This document shows positions 42,622-50,761 of a stretch of DNA of 64,000 nt, piece after piece (position 1 is the stretch's first letter; every line of letters begins with the position of its first letter). The translations under genes and the position numbers were made by a program. The notes beneath the pieces are model-generated. The model had not been told where the DNA came from. It was given only the letters and a program-made list of their open reading frames with translations, and made no database searches. The DNA comes from Lachnospiraceae bacterium. GTDB lineage: Bacteria > Bacillota > Clostridia > Lachnospirales > Lachnospiraceae. The stretch covers positions 99,047-163,046 of the forward strand of contig JAFRRD010000041.1 of the NCBI GenBank assembly GCA_017428265.1, read 5' to 3'.

Positions 42622-42690
42622 AAAACGGTTGATGAAATGCGGCAGCGGGCCTGTTCCGTGCCGCAAATCTGTGAATGCAAGGAGCTTTTT

Positions 42691-44031
42691 ATGGGTAAAT
42701 ATTTCGGGACCGACGGTTACCGCGGTGAAGCCAATGTGACACTGAAAGTGGAAGATGCTTTCAAGATTGGCCGTTTCCTGGGCTGGTACTACGGCAGGAC
42801 ACACAAGGCGCATATCGTGATCGGCAAGGACACGCGCCGCAGTTCCTATATGTTTGAATACGCCCTCTCGGCCGGCATCACGGCTTCCGGCGCGGACGCC
42901 TACCTGCTGCACGTCACCACGACGCCGAGCGTGGCCTATGTGGTCCACAGCGAAGAGATCTTCGACTGCGGCATCATGATCTCCGCGAGCCACAACCCCT
43001 ACTGGGACAACGGCATCAAGCTGCTGAACGGCAAGGGAGAGAAGATGGACGAGGAGTTCATCCTTGAGGTCGAAAAGTATCTTGACGGCGTTTATCCCGA
43101 AGAGGTCCCGCTCGCGAAGCGCGACGACATCGGCCGGACGGTCGACTATGCCGAGGGCCGCAACCGCTACATCGGCTACCTGATCTCCCTTGCGACCCGT
43201 TCCTTCAAGGGGAAGACCGTGGCGCTCGACTGCGCGAACGGCGCCTCCTTCATGATCGCGAAGAGCGTGTTCGATGCCCTGGGGGCCAAGACCTATGCCA
43301 TCAACGTCGATCCGGACGGCACCAACATCAACCTGGGCTGCGGCTCCACCCATATCGAAGGCCTGCAGAACTTCGTCAAGTCCAACGATGCGGTCGACGT
43401 CGGCTTTGCCTATGACGGCGATGCGGACCGCTGCCTTGCGGTGGATGAAGACGGCAACCTCGTGGACGGTGACAAGATCATGTATCTGTGCGGCCGCTAC
43501 ATGAAGGATCGCGGCGAGCTCGAAGGCAATAAGATCGTCACCACGATCATGTCCAATTTCGGCCTGTACAAGGCGCTCGATGAGGCAGGTATCGGCTACG
43601 AGAAGACCAAGGTCGGCGACAAATACGTATATGAGAACATGTCCGAGAACGGCTACCGTCTCGGCGGCGAGCAGTCCGGCCACATCATTTTCAGCAAATA
43701 TGCAACGACCGGCGACGGCATCCTGACCTCCCTGAAGGTCATGGAAGTCATGCTGGAGAAGAAGCAGGGTCTGAAGAAACTGGCGGAAGACGTCACGATC
43801 TACCCGCAGGTCCTGAAGAACGTGCGCGTGCGCGACAAGAAGGAATGCCTGAATAACCCGGCCGTGAAGGAAGCGATCGCGGCGGCGGGGAAGGAACTGG
43901 AAGGCACCGGCCGCATCCTGGTCCGCGAGAGCGGCACCGAGCCGGTCATCCGTGTGATGGCGGAATCCATGGATATCGATCAGTGTGACCGCCTGGTCGA
44001 CGGCATCATCGACGTGATGGTGCGGGTCTGA
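42691..44031 (+). CDS. glmM: Phosphoglucosamine mutase GlmM
   Basis: A 446-residue alpha-D-phosphohexomutase. KYFGTDGYRGEANV at the start is the GlmM form of the N-terminal motif. The catalytic phosphoserine is in GIMISASHNPYWDNGIK (about residue 99), the metal loop is AYDGDADRCLAVD, the sugar-binding loop GGEQSGHIIF, and the phosphate loop VRESGTEPVIRVM. It converts glucosamine-6-phosphate to glucosamine-1-phosphate for UDP-GlcNAc. AAGGAG lies eight bases before the ATG. Together with nagB, murB and the envelope genes in this window it marks amino-sugar flow. The longer frame from 42637 lacks a ribosome site. Confidence 0.93.
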   Translation: MGKYFGTDGYRGEANVTLKVEDAFKIGRFLGWYYGRTHKAHIVIGKDTRRSSYMFEYALSAGITASGADAYLLHVTTTPSVAYVVHSEEIFDCGIMISASHNPYWDNGIKLLNGKGEKMDEEFILEVEKYLDGVYPEEVPLAKRDDIGRTVDYAEGRNRYIGYLISLATRSFKGKTVALDCANGASFMIAKSVFDALGAKTYAINVDPDGTNINLGCGSTHIEGLQNFVKSNDAVDVGFAYDGDADRCLAVDEDGNLVDGDKIMYLCGRYMKDRGELEGNKIVTTIMSNFGLYKALDEAGIGYEKTKVGDKYVYENMSENGYRLGGEQSGHIIFSKYATTGDGILTSLKVMEVMLEKKQGLKKLAEDVTIYPQVLKNVRVRDKKECLNNPAVKEAIAAAGKELEGTGRILVRESGTEPVIRVMAESMDIDQCDRLVDGIIDVMVRV

Positions 44032-44065
44032 TACTGAGAAAACATAACGTCCCGGACCAAGAGAA

Positions 44066-44134
44066 AATAAAAAATGACAGCCTTCAGGCCGTCACAGAGC
44101 AAAAAATGACGGCCTTCAGGCCGTCATTTTCATA
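44066..44134. terminator. Tandem hairpins between convergent genes, bidirectional
   Basis: Two related stems, ATGACAGCCT...AGGCCGTCA (44072-44094) and AAAATGACGGCCT...AGGCCGTCATTTT (44103-44131). The second is perfect, with T runs on both strands, and its minus-strand arm contains the stop codon of the HELGH-protein gene. Confidence 0.85.
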
Positions 44135-44577
44135 TATTCCAGTCCGACTGCCGTGGCCTGTCCTTCGAACCAGGCGGCATCGTAGGGCTTTTTCGGCTCC
44201 CGGCCCGTGATGCGTTTCCACAGGCGCCGCGCCCAATAGCGGAGCGAAGAGGGAATGCCGACCAGGAAGGGCATGAACGGTCCGAAGCGGCAGTTCTGTA
44301 TGGCATGGCCGAGTTCGTGGGCGAGCAGCCTCGTTCCGGCCCCTTCACAGACCACGATGACGAAGCCCCAGGTCATGCCGCCCCAGCCCTTTCCCCGTTC
44401 GAAATAAAAACAAGGACCGAAGCGGTGCATTTTGTGGCCCGTGATGAGCATTCCGCAGGCCACGGCGATGCCGGCCAGCGACATCAGAAGCCCCCAGGTC
44501 AGGGAGAGGAGATAGAACCTTTTTCTGTCAATAACGGGGCGCACGGAAAGCGCCCCGGAAAGAAGTTTATTCATCAT
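44116..44577 (-). CDS. Small membrane protein with HELGH zinc-protease-like motif
   Basis: A 153-residue protein with two N-terminal hydrophobic segments (about 23-45 and 68-80). The motif RLLAHELGHAIQNCRFGPF, near residue 84, is an HExxH metallopeptidase signature. FEGQATAVGLEY near the C-terminus supplies a possible third ligand Glu. The family recurs in clostridia without a known function. It begins four bases after the stop of the L,D-transpeptidase-like gene, so the two are probably coexpressed. The stop codon lies within the terminator stem. Protease activity is a prediction only. Confidence 0.6.
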   Translation of the reverse strand: MMNKLLSGALSVRPVIDRKRFYLLSLTWGLLMSLAGIAVACGMLITGHKMHRFGPCFYFERGKGWGGMTWGFVIVVCEGAGTRLLAHELGHAIQNCRFGPFMPFLVGIPSSLRYWARRLWKRITGREPKKPYDAAWFEGQATAVGLEYMKMTA

Positions 44578-44581
44578 TGCA

Positions 44582-45787
44582 TCAGTAGATCAGGATGTGC
44601 GGATCGGTTTCGGGATCCAGCCAGCGCATGATCGCGAAGACGGTCGCTTCTTTTGTGCCGACAGAGCCGGAGGTCGTTTCATCGTCTGCCTGGCAGCGCA
44701 GGAAGATCGCACTGCCCGCACCGGGAACGACCGGATCCGTATTGTAGCCGATCACGACCATGTAACGGTAGTAGCGGAGGGAAGCGAACAGATCCTCGCC
44801 GGTCTCCCAGCCGAAGCGCTCCTCGAAAACGGCTTCGTGGACAAAGGTGTTGTAGAACTTGGACGCGGCATCATCGACCCAGTAATCGCCTTCCACGATC
44901 TGATGGTATTCCATGGCTGTCGGAGAAGATTCCTCCTCGCCGTAGCAGGGGCCGAGAGCATAGAAGCCGGCCGGTGTGCAGCCGTCGCCTTCCTGCTTGC
45001 TGGTGGTAACGCCGTTTTCACCCAGGACGCCGGGGGCGGAAGGGATCGCATTGGAAAGCGCCCACTCTTTTTCGCCCTTGTCGAAGAAATACAGCATGCA
45101 CTGCGTACCGGAGGACTGCACGGCGATGAGCTGGCGGCAGTCGCCGAGGTCTTTTTCATCCATGTTGTAGCGTGTCAGGTGATAGTTGATATCGGAAGGA
45201 TCGGTCAGCACCTCCCACGGTTCGGTCGTTGCCTCCTCTGTGGTCTCTTCCTCTGTGGTCTCCTCGGGCGTGGTTCCTTCTTCGGAAGAAGATTCCTGCG
45301 GCGTGGTTTCTTCGGGCGTAGCCTCCGTTGGGGCTTTGCTTTCTTCCGTTGTCGCTTCCGCGGATTCCTTCACCGTCTCAGATTCCGACGCCGGTTCGGT
45401 CGTGTCGGAAGCGGTATCGGGTTCTGCGGTCGTTTCTGTCGCCGTGTCTTCGGTATCGGCTTCCGTGGTGCTGTCCGCCGTTTCCTCCGTCGACATTTCC
45501 GCGGTCTCCTCGCTGCTGTCCGTTTCGGGCAGCGTTTCCGAAGAGGACGGAAGCGTAAGATCGTTGATGGGAAGAGTCGGGAGCGTCGGAAGCGTGCCCT
45601 CCGTCGTTATGCCGAAAAGATCGGCAAGGCGGTAATCAGGGTTTTTGCCCTTTTCATAGATGAACCGGCCGACCATGACGACAAAGATCACGGCTAAACC
45701 GATCAGGACACCGAGAACGATATCTCTGACCATGCTTTTTCGCCGCGCGACGGCTGCTTCGCTGTATTTTGACCTGGAATTAGGCAT
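44582..45787 (-). CDS. L,D-transpeptidase-fold protein lacking catalytic His and Cys
   Basis: A 401-residue protein: one TM helix at about 22-43, a Thr/Glu/Ser-rich wall-spanning linker at about 60-190, then a C-terminal domain of the YkuD-like L,D-transpeptidase group (GVTTSKQEGDGCTPAGFYAL, YNTDPVVPGAGSAIFLRC). Active relatives have FLHC then TAGCxA. Here the His is Arg (CGC) and the Cys is Ser (TCT in TSGSVGTKEA). Each change is one base from the catalytic codon. The protein may bind rather than crosslink peptidoglycan, or use Ser. AAAGGAG lies eight bases before the ATG at 45787; longer frames overlap uvrC antisense. Confidence 0.78.
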   Translation of the reverse strand: MPNSRSKYSEAAVARRKSMVRDIVLGVLIGLAVIFVVMVGRFIYEKGKNPDYRLADLFGITTEGTLPTLPTLPINDLTLPSSSETLPETDSSEETAEMSTEETADSTTEADTEDTATETTAEPDTASDTTEPASESETVKESAEATTEESKAPTEATPEETTPQESSSEEGTTPEETTEEETTEEATTEPWEVLTDPSDINYHLTRYNMDEKDLGDCRQLIAVQSSGTQCMLYFFDKGEKEWALSNAIPSAPGVLGENGVTTSKQEGDGCTPAGFYALGPCYGEEESSPTAMEYHQIVEGDYWVDDAASKFYNTFVHEAVFEERFGWETGEDLFASLRYYRYMVVIGYNTDPVVPGAGSAIFLRCQADDETTSGSVGTKEATVFAIMRWLDPETDPHILIY

Positions 45788-45850
45788 CGGTTTTCTCCTT
45801 TGGCTTCGGACAGCCCGGACAAAATGGACTGATTCGAAAACAACGGCATT

Positions 45851-45880
45851 ATTATACAATAAAAGAGGGAAAAAGGTCAA
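45851..45880 (-). promoter_or_regulatory. Promoter of the L,D-transpeptidase-like gene
   Basis: Minus strand TTGACC (from 45875-45880), 18-base spacer, TATAAT (from 45851-45856). Confidence 0.7.
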
Positions 45881-45906
45881 GAACTTTACGCAGCGGTACA
45901 AAATGC

Positions 45907-45936
45907 TTGCGCCGCCCGTGCCGTCTGCGATATAAT
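45907..45936 (+). promoter_or_regulatory. Promoter of uvrC, ending seven bases before the ATG
   Basis: TTGCGC at 45907-45912, 18-base spacer, TATAAT at 45931-45936. Transcription would begin at or one base before the uvrC ATG at 45944, giving a leaderless or near-leaderless mRNA. Confidence 0.6.
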
Positions 45937-45943
45937 CAGCGGT

Positions 45944-47821
45944 ATGAAAGCATTTCAAGAGGAACTGAAAAAACTGCCGGATCGCCCCGGCGTCTACCTG
46001 ATGCACGGGGAGGACGGGGAAGTTCTTTACGTGGGCAAGGCGATCGACCTGAAGAAGCGCGTGAAGCAGTATTTCGTGAAAACGGTGAACCGCGGGCCGC
46101 AGATCCTGAAGATGATCGAAGAGATCGCCTGGTTCGAGACGATCACCGTCGACAACGAGACGGAAGCCCTGATCCTGGAATGCAACCTGATCAAGGAACA
46201 CAAGCCGCGCTACAATACGCTGCTGATGGACGACAAGGCCTATCCCTACATCTGCCTGACGAACGAAATGTTCCCGCGCCTTAAGTATGCGCATCAGATG
46301 AAGCGGGACGGCAGTGAATATTTCGGCCCGTACGCCGACAAGGGGGCGGCCAAGGAGACTTCGCGTCTGTTGCAGTCGCTGTTTTCCCTGCGGACCTGCA
46401 GCCGTAAACTGCCCGAAACGATCGGGAAGGAACGCCCTTGCCTGAACTATGAGATGCACCGCTGCCCGGCACCCTGTGCGGGCTTCGTCACTGCGGAGGA
46501 GTACGCGGAAAACGTGCAGCAGGCGCGGCGCTTCCTGAAAGGGGACAGTACGCCGGTCATCCGCAGGCTGGAGCAGAAAATGGCCGAGGCTTCGGAAGCC
46601 CTGGACTTCGAAGAAGCCGCGAGGATCCGCGACCGCATCGCGGATATCCGCGCCCTGGCTGACCGGCAGAAGGTCAGCGACACCGGCGGCGAGGACATGG
46701 ACATCCTTGCTTTGGCGCTTGACGGCACGGGCGGCATGGCGGAGGTCTTCTTCATCCGGGACGGCCGCATGATCGGCCGCGACCGTGTCCGCGTCGAAGC
46801 CGGCGCGGAGGACGATCCGGCGGAAATCCTTTCACAGGTGCTGCGCCAGTTCTACAGCGGGACGCCCTTCCTGCCGAAGGTGATCCTGACCGGCTTCAAG
46901 CCGGCGGACAAGGACGCCCTGGAGGCGATGCTGGCGGCAAAGAGCGGCCGAAAGACCGAGATCCGCACGCCGCAGAAGGGCGAGAAGAAGGCCCTGATGG
47001 CGCTGGCCGAGGAGAATGCCGCCCGCGCCCTGAAGCAGGATCTTGAGCGGATCGCCCGGGAGGAAAGCCGCACGGTCGGCGCACAGCAGGAACTGGCAGG
47101 GCTGCTCGGTCTGGACGGCATCCACCGGCTCGAAGCCTACGACATTTCCCATATCAGCGGCTTTGCCACCGTCGGATCCATGGTGGTCTACGAGGACGGC
47201 AGGCCGAAAAAAAACGAATACCGCAAATTCCGCATCAAATTCGTGGAGGGCGTTAACGATTACGCCTCTCTGGCCGAGGTGCTTTACCGGCGCTTTTCCC
47301 ACGGCCTCCGGGAGAAGGAGACCCTGCGCGAGCAGGGCTTGTATGAAAGCGAAGAGGGTTCCTTTGTCCGCTTCCCGGACCTGATCCTGATGGACGGCGG
47401 CGAGGGACAGGTCAATGCCGCCGTCCAGCTCCTGGCCGAACTGCAGCTCGTGATCCCGGTCTGCGGCATGGTGAAGGACGATAAGCACCGTACGCGCGGC
47501 CTGGTCTTCGGCGGACGGGAGATCCCGGTCGACAGCCGCTCAGAAGCCTTTGCCCTGCTCACGCGGATCCAGGACGAGACGCACCGTTTTGCCATCGAGT
47601 ACCACCGTTCTCTGCGCAGCAAAGCACAGGTGCATTCCCTGCTGGATGACATTCCCGGCGTGGGACCGAAGCGGCGCCGGAGCCTGATGGAACATTTCGG
47701 CAGCATCGAGGCGATCCGGGACGCCGGTGCGGACGAACTGGCCGCGATCCCGGGCATGAACCGGGCTTCAGCCGAGACCGTTTATGCCTTTTTCCATGAG
47801 GGAGAACTGCCCGAAAACTGA
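45944..47821 (+). CDS. uvrC: Excinuclease ABC subunit C
   Basis: A 625-residue nucleotide-excision-repair nuclease. The GIY-YIG domain is PDRPGVYLMHGEDGEVLYVGKA at the N-terminus. A Cys-containing region (CSRKLPETIGKERPCLNYEMHRCPAPC) follows, then the UVR domain (IRRLEQKMAEASEALDFEEAA). The RNase H-like 5'-nuclease domain has EAYDISHISGFATVGSMVV and ILMDGGEGQVNAA, and two HhH motifs close the protein (DIPGVGPKRRRSLMEHFGS). No ribosome site precedes the ATG, and the -10 element lies only seven bases away. It is followed by hprK, as in many clostridia. Confidence 0.96.
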   Translation: MKAFQEELKKLPDRPGVYLMHGEDGEVLYVGKAIDLKKRVKQYFVKTVNRGPQILKMIEEIAWFETITVDNETEALILECNLIKEHKPRYNTLLMDDKAYPYICLTNEMFPRLKYAHQMKRDGSEYFGPYADKGAAKETSRLLQSLFSLRTCSRKLPETIGKERPCLNYEMHRCPAPCAGFVTAEEYAENVQQARRFLKGDSTPVIRRLEQKMAEASEALDFEEAARIRDRIADIRALADRQKVSDTGGEDMDILALALDGTGGMAEVFFIRDGRMIGRDRVRVEAGAEDDPAEILSQVLRQFYSGTPFLPKVILTGFKPADKDALEAMLAAKSGRKTEIRTPQKGEKKALMALAEENAARALKQDLERIAREESRTVGAQQELAGLLGLDGIHRLEAYDISHISGFATVGSMVVYEDGRPKKNEYRKFRIKFVEGVNDYASLAEVLYRRFSHGLREKETLREQGLYESEEGSFVRFPDLILMDGGEGQVNAAVQLLAELQLVIPVCGMVKDDKHRTRGLVFGGREIPVDSRSEAFALLTRIQDETHRFAIEYHRSLRSKAQVHSLLDDIPGVGPKRRRSLMEHFGSIEAIRDAGADELAAIPGMNRASAETVYAFFHEGELPEN

Positions 47822-47851
47822 GGTTTTTCCGGGCGGCCGGCTTCCCCGAAC

Positions 47852-47880
47852 TTGCGTTTTTGACGGAATCCCGCTATACT
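47852..47880 (+). promoter_or_regulatory. Promoter of hprK-murB-whiA
   Basis: TTGCGT at 47852-47857, 17-base spacer, TATACT at 47875-47880. Confidence 0.6.
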
Positions 47881-47912
47881 GACGGTGAAAATACCGTGGA
47901 TGGAGCAGCATT

Positions 47913-48845
47913 ATGGACCGAATCGCATTACAGGAGATCATCGATGCCATGCAGCTGGAGAATCTGACACCGGAGCTGGCACTGGATGACGTCTACGTCG
48001 ACTCGACGGAAGTAAACCGGCCGGCTCTGCAGCTGGCAGGCTATTACGATTATTTTGACGAACACCGCATCCAGGTCATCGGCAAGGTCGAGTTCAGTTA
48101 TCTCGAGACCCTGCCGGAGGAAACGGTGATACAGGCGTATGAACGCCTTTTCCGGCATCACATCCCCTGCGTGATCTTCACCCGGGGCTATGAAGTACCG
48201 CCGGAGATCGTCACGCTGGCGCTCAAATACCAGATGCCGCTGCTGAGCACGGAAATGAATACATCCAAGCTGCTGGCGCGCCTGATGCGCCTGCTGGAGG
48301 TGCGGCTTGCGCCGATGATCGCGATCCACGGCGTGCTCGTGGACGTTTACGGCGAAGGCGTGCTGATCCTCGGCGAGAGCGGCCTCGGCAAGTCGGAAGC
48401 CGCCCTGGAACTGGTCAAGCGCGGCCACCGCATGGTGGCGGATGACGCGGTCGAACTCAGGCGTCTTTCGGAAACGGAACTGGTCGGTTCGGCGCCGGAA
48501 ATGACGAAGAACCTGATGGAACTGCGCGGTATCGGTGTGGTAGACGTCAAGGCGCTCTACGGCGTCCAGTCCGTGAAGGACGAGATGGCCGTCAGCATGG
48601 TGATCCGGCTCAAATACATGCAGCGCGAGGAACGTTTCGACCGGCTGGGCGGCTCGGAGGAATATGTGGAGTATCTGGGCAACCGGCTTCCCTGCTTTAC
48701 CGTTCCCGTGAGCCCGGGCCGGAATGTCGCGGTGATCGTGGAGACCGCCGCAGTGAACTTCCGCCAGAAACGCATGGGCTACGATGCGATGGAAGAACTG
48801 CAGCGCCGTCTTGAGAAGAAGATGCTGGAAAACAATAAGTGGTGA
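47913..48845 (+). CDS. hprK: HPr kinase/phosphorylase
   Basis: A 310-residue bifunctional enzyme that phosphorylates HPr on Ser46 and reverses it, setting carbon catabolite control. P-loop GESGLGKSEAALEL lies at about residues 152-165. HRMVADDAVELRRL and the HprK signature ELRGIGVVDVKALYG follow. The N-terminal domain has TRGYEVPPEIVTLALKYQMPLL. GGAGC lies upstream of the ATG. It precedes murB and whiA closely. In this window it connects the sugar genes (hexokinase, galK, nagB) to global carbon regulation. Confidence 0.96.
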   Translation: MDRIALQEIIDAMQLENLTPELALDDVYVDSTEVNRPALQLAGYYDYFDEHRIQVIGKVEFSYLETLPEETVIQAYERLFRHHIPCVIFTRGYEVPPEIVTLALKYQMPLLSTEMNTSKLLARLMRLLEVRLAPMIAIHGVLVDVYGEGVLILGESGLGKSEAALELVKRGHRMVADDAVELRRLSETELVGSAPEMTKNLMELRGIGVVDVKALYGVQSVKDEMAVSMVIRLKYMQREERFDRLGGSEEYVEYLGNRLPCFTVPVSPGRNVAVIVETAAVNFRQKRMGYDAMEELQRRLEKKMLENNKW

Positions 48846-48859
48846 ACGGGAGCCGGACG

Positions 48860-49780
48860 ATGGCACTGGATGAACTGAAACTTGCCGAGGATATCACAGT
48901 CGAGACCGATGACGTGCAGATCATCCTCGGAGAATATATGTGGGACCATACGAGTTTCCGCATCGGCGGTGCCGCCGATGTTTACGTGCGCCCGCTGTCG
49001 GAGGAGGGCCTGCTGGTCACGCTGGACAACTGCCGCAGGCAGAGGGTTCCGTACCGGATCATCGGGAAAGGCACGAACCTGCTTGTGAGCGACCGCGGCA
49101 TCCGCGGCGCGGTGATCGACATGACCGGGCTGGACGGGATATCTTCAGACGGGACCCGGATCACGGCCGGCTGCGGCGCAGCGCTGGTCTCATTGGCCAA
49201 TTTCGCGGCGGAACGCGCCCTGAGCGGCCTGGAATTCGCGGCCGGGATCCCCGGATCCCTCGGCGGCGGCATTTTCATGAATGCAGGCGCCTACGGCGGG
49301 GAGATGAAAGACGTCGTCCGCTCCGTGCGCGTGCTGACGCCGGGGATGGAGATCGTCGATGTGCCGGCGGAAGAGGCCGCTTTCGGCTACCGGGACAGCC
49401 GCTTCAAGACAAGCGGGGAGATCATCCTGGGTGCGGAACTGGAACTCGTACCGGGCGTGCGGGAAGAGATCGAAGCCCGAATGAAGGATTATAACGCGAG
49501 GCGGCGCGAAAAACAGCCGCTGGAGCTGCCGAGCGCCGGCTCGACCTTCAAACGGCCGGAAGGGAATTTTGCCGGAAAGCTGATCCAGGACGCCGGTCTC
49601 GCCGGTTATCAGGTCGGACAGGCGCAGGTCTCGCCGAAGCACTGCGGCTTCGTCGTCAACCTGGGCGGCGCCTCGGCGCGCGACGTATACCGCCTCATCC
49701 GCGATGTACAGGCTAAAGTGAAAGAATCCTCCGGTGTCGAACTGGAACCGGAGGTCGTGATGCTGGGAGAGTTTGCATGA
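48860..49780 (+). CDS. murB: UDP-N-acetylenolpyruvoylglucosamine reductase
   Basis: A 306-residue FAD enzyme that makes UDP-MurNAc for peptidoglycan. FAD-binding motifs are HTSFRIGGAADVYVRP, IIGKGTNLLVSDRGIRG and EFAAGIPGSLGGGIFMNAGAYG. YGYRDS-like AFGYRDSRFK and PSAGSTFKRPEGNFAGKLI contain the catalytic Ser, and the catalytic Glu is near the end (LEPEVVMLGEF). This is the type IIa short form. The ATG at 48860 with GGGAG upstream is chosen over GTG 48839. The stop overlaps the whiA start as ATGA. Confidence 0.95.
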   Translation: MALDELKLAEDITVETDDVQIILGEYMWDHTSFRIGGAADVYVRPLSEEGLLVTLDNCRRQRVPYRIIGKGTNLLVSDRGIRGAVIDMTGLDGISSDGTRITAGCGAALVSLANFAAERALSGLEFAAGIPGSLGGGIFMNAGAYGGEMKDVVRSVRVLTPGMEIVDVPAEEAAFGYRDSRFKTSGEIILGAELELVPGVREEIEARMKDYNARRREKQPLELPSAGSTFKRPEGNFAGKLIQDAGLAGYQVGQAQVSPKHCGFVVNLGGASARDVYRLIRDVQAKVKESSGVELEPEVVMLGEFA

Positions 49781-50715
49781 CGTCGTTTTCCGCGATGACG
49801 AAGGAAGCGCTGTCGGTCCTGCCGGTCAAACCCGTGCACTGCAGGCGGGCGGAACTGTCCGCCATTGCCGCCTGCATCGGCCTGGTGGATTTTGACGAGG
49901 ACGACAGGCTCCTTTTTGTGCTGCAGAGCGAGAGCCTGCCGGTCATGACGCGGGCGGATTTCCTGCTGCGTGCCCTGACCGGGGAAGCGCCGGAAACCGG
50001 CGTGATCCGCGGCGCAGGTCTGAAGGCGCCGGTCCTGTCCCTCATCGTGAGCCGGCCGCATACGGTCGACCGCCTGCTGAAGGACCTCGGCTTCATGACG
50101 GCGAAGGGCGTGCTGCGCGAATTTTCCGCGGCGGCGCCGGCCCGCATCCTGGAAAACGAATGCTGCCGGCGGGCTTTTCTGCGCGGGGCATTCCTGGCGG
50201 CCGGATTCATCCGCGACCCGAACCTGGACTATCATGCGGAAATGCTGGCCTCCGGGGAAGCGCATGCGGAGGAAATGAAACGCCTGCTGGAGGGTTTCGG
50301 CATCGCGGCACGCATCACGCACCGGAAAGGCTCGCCGGTCGTCTACATGAAGGAAGCGGAGGCTATTTCCGACTTTCTGAGCGTGATCGGAGCCTCAAAG
50401 AGCCGCCTGGAGTGGGAAAACGTCCGCATCATCCGCAGCATCCAGGGGGACGTGAACCGCAGGGTCAACTGTGAGACCGCCAACCTGAAGAAGACCGCGG
50501 ACGCCGGTATGGACCAGGTGCGGGCGATCGGAAAGATCGAGCGGGAAATGGGGCTGCGCAGCCTGCCGGACCAGCTCCGGACGATCGCCGAATTGCGGCT
50601 CGAGCATCCGGACATTTCTCTGCAGGAACTCGGCACGCTGCTGGATCCGCCGCTCGGCAAAAGCGGGGTGAACCACCGCATGAGAAAACTGATGGAGATC
50701 GCCGCGTCACTCTGA
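49777..50715 (+). CDS. whiA: WhiA, DNA-binding regulator of division and sporulation
   Basis: A 312-residue protein. The N-terminal LAGLIDADG-like homing-nuclease-derived domain includes CCRRAFLRGAFLAAGFIRDPNLDYHAE. The C-terminal helix-turn-helix has LRLEHPDISLQELGTLLDPPLGKSGVNHRMRKL, both typical. WhiA affects division and chromosome segregation in Bacillus and controls sporulation genes in actinobacteria. It directly follows murB (ATGA overlap). The rapZ and yvcK genes that usually lie in this block are absent here. Confidence 0.95.
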   Translation: MTSFSAMTKEALSVLPVKPVHCRRAELSAIAACIGLVDFDEDDRLLFVLQSESLPVMTRADFLLRALTGEAPETGVIRGAGLKAPVLSLIVSRPHTVDRLLKDLGFMTAKGVLREFSAAAPARILENECCRRAFLRGAFLAAGFIRDPNLDYHAEMLASGEAHAEEMKRLLEGFGIAARITHRKGSPVVYMKEAEAISDFLSVIGASKSRLEWENVRIIRSIQGDVNRRVNCETANLKKTADAGMDQVRAIGKIEREMGLRSLPDQLRTIAELRLEHPDISLQELGTLLDPPLGKSGVNHRMRKLMEIAASL

Positions 50716-50761
50716 CCCGGCGCAGATCATAGAGAATAAGGTTTCAGGAAAGGAAACATTT

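Noticed and set aside
45788-46459. N-terminal extension of the L,D-transpeptidase-like gene to 46459
   Set aside because: The extension is antisense to uvrC and crosses both promoters; a good ribosome site marks 45787.
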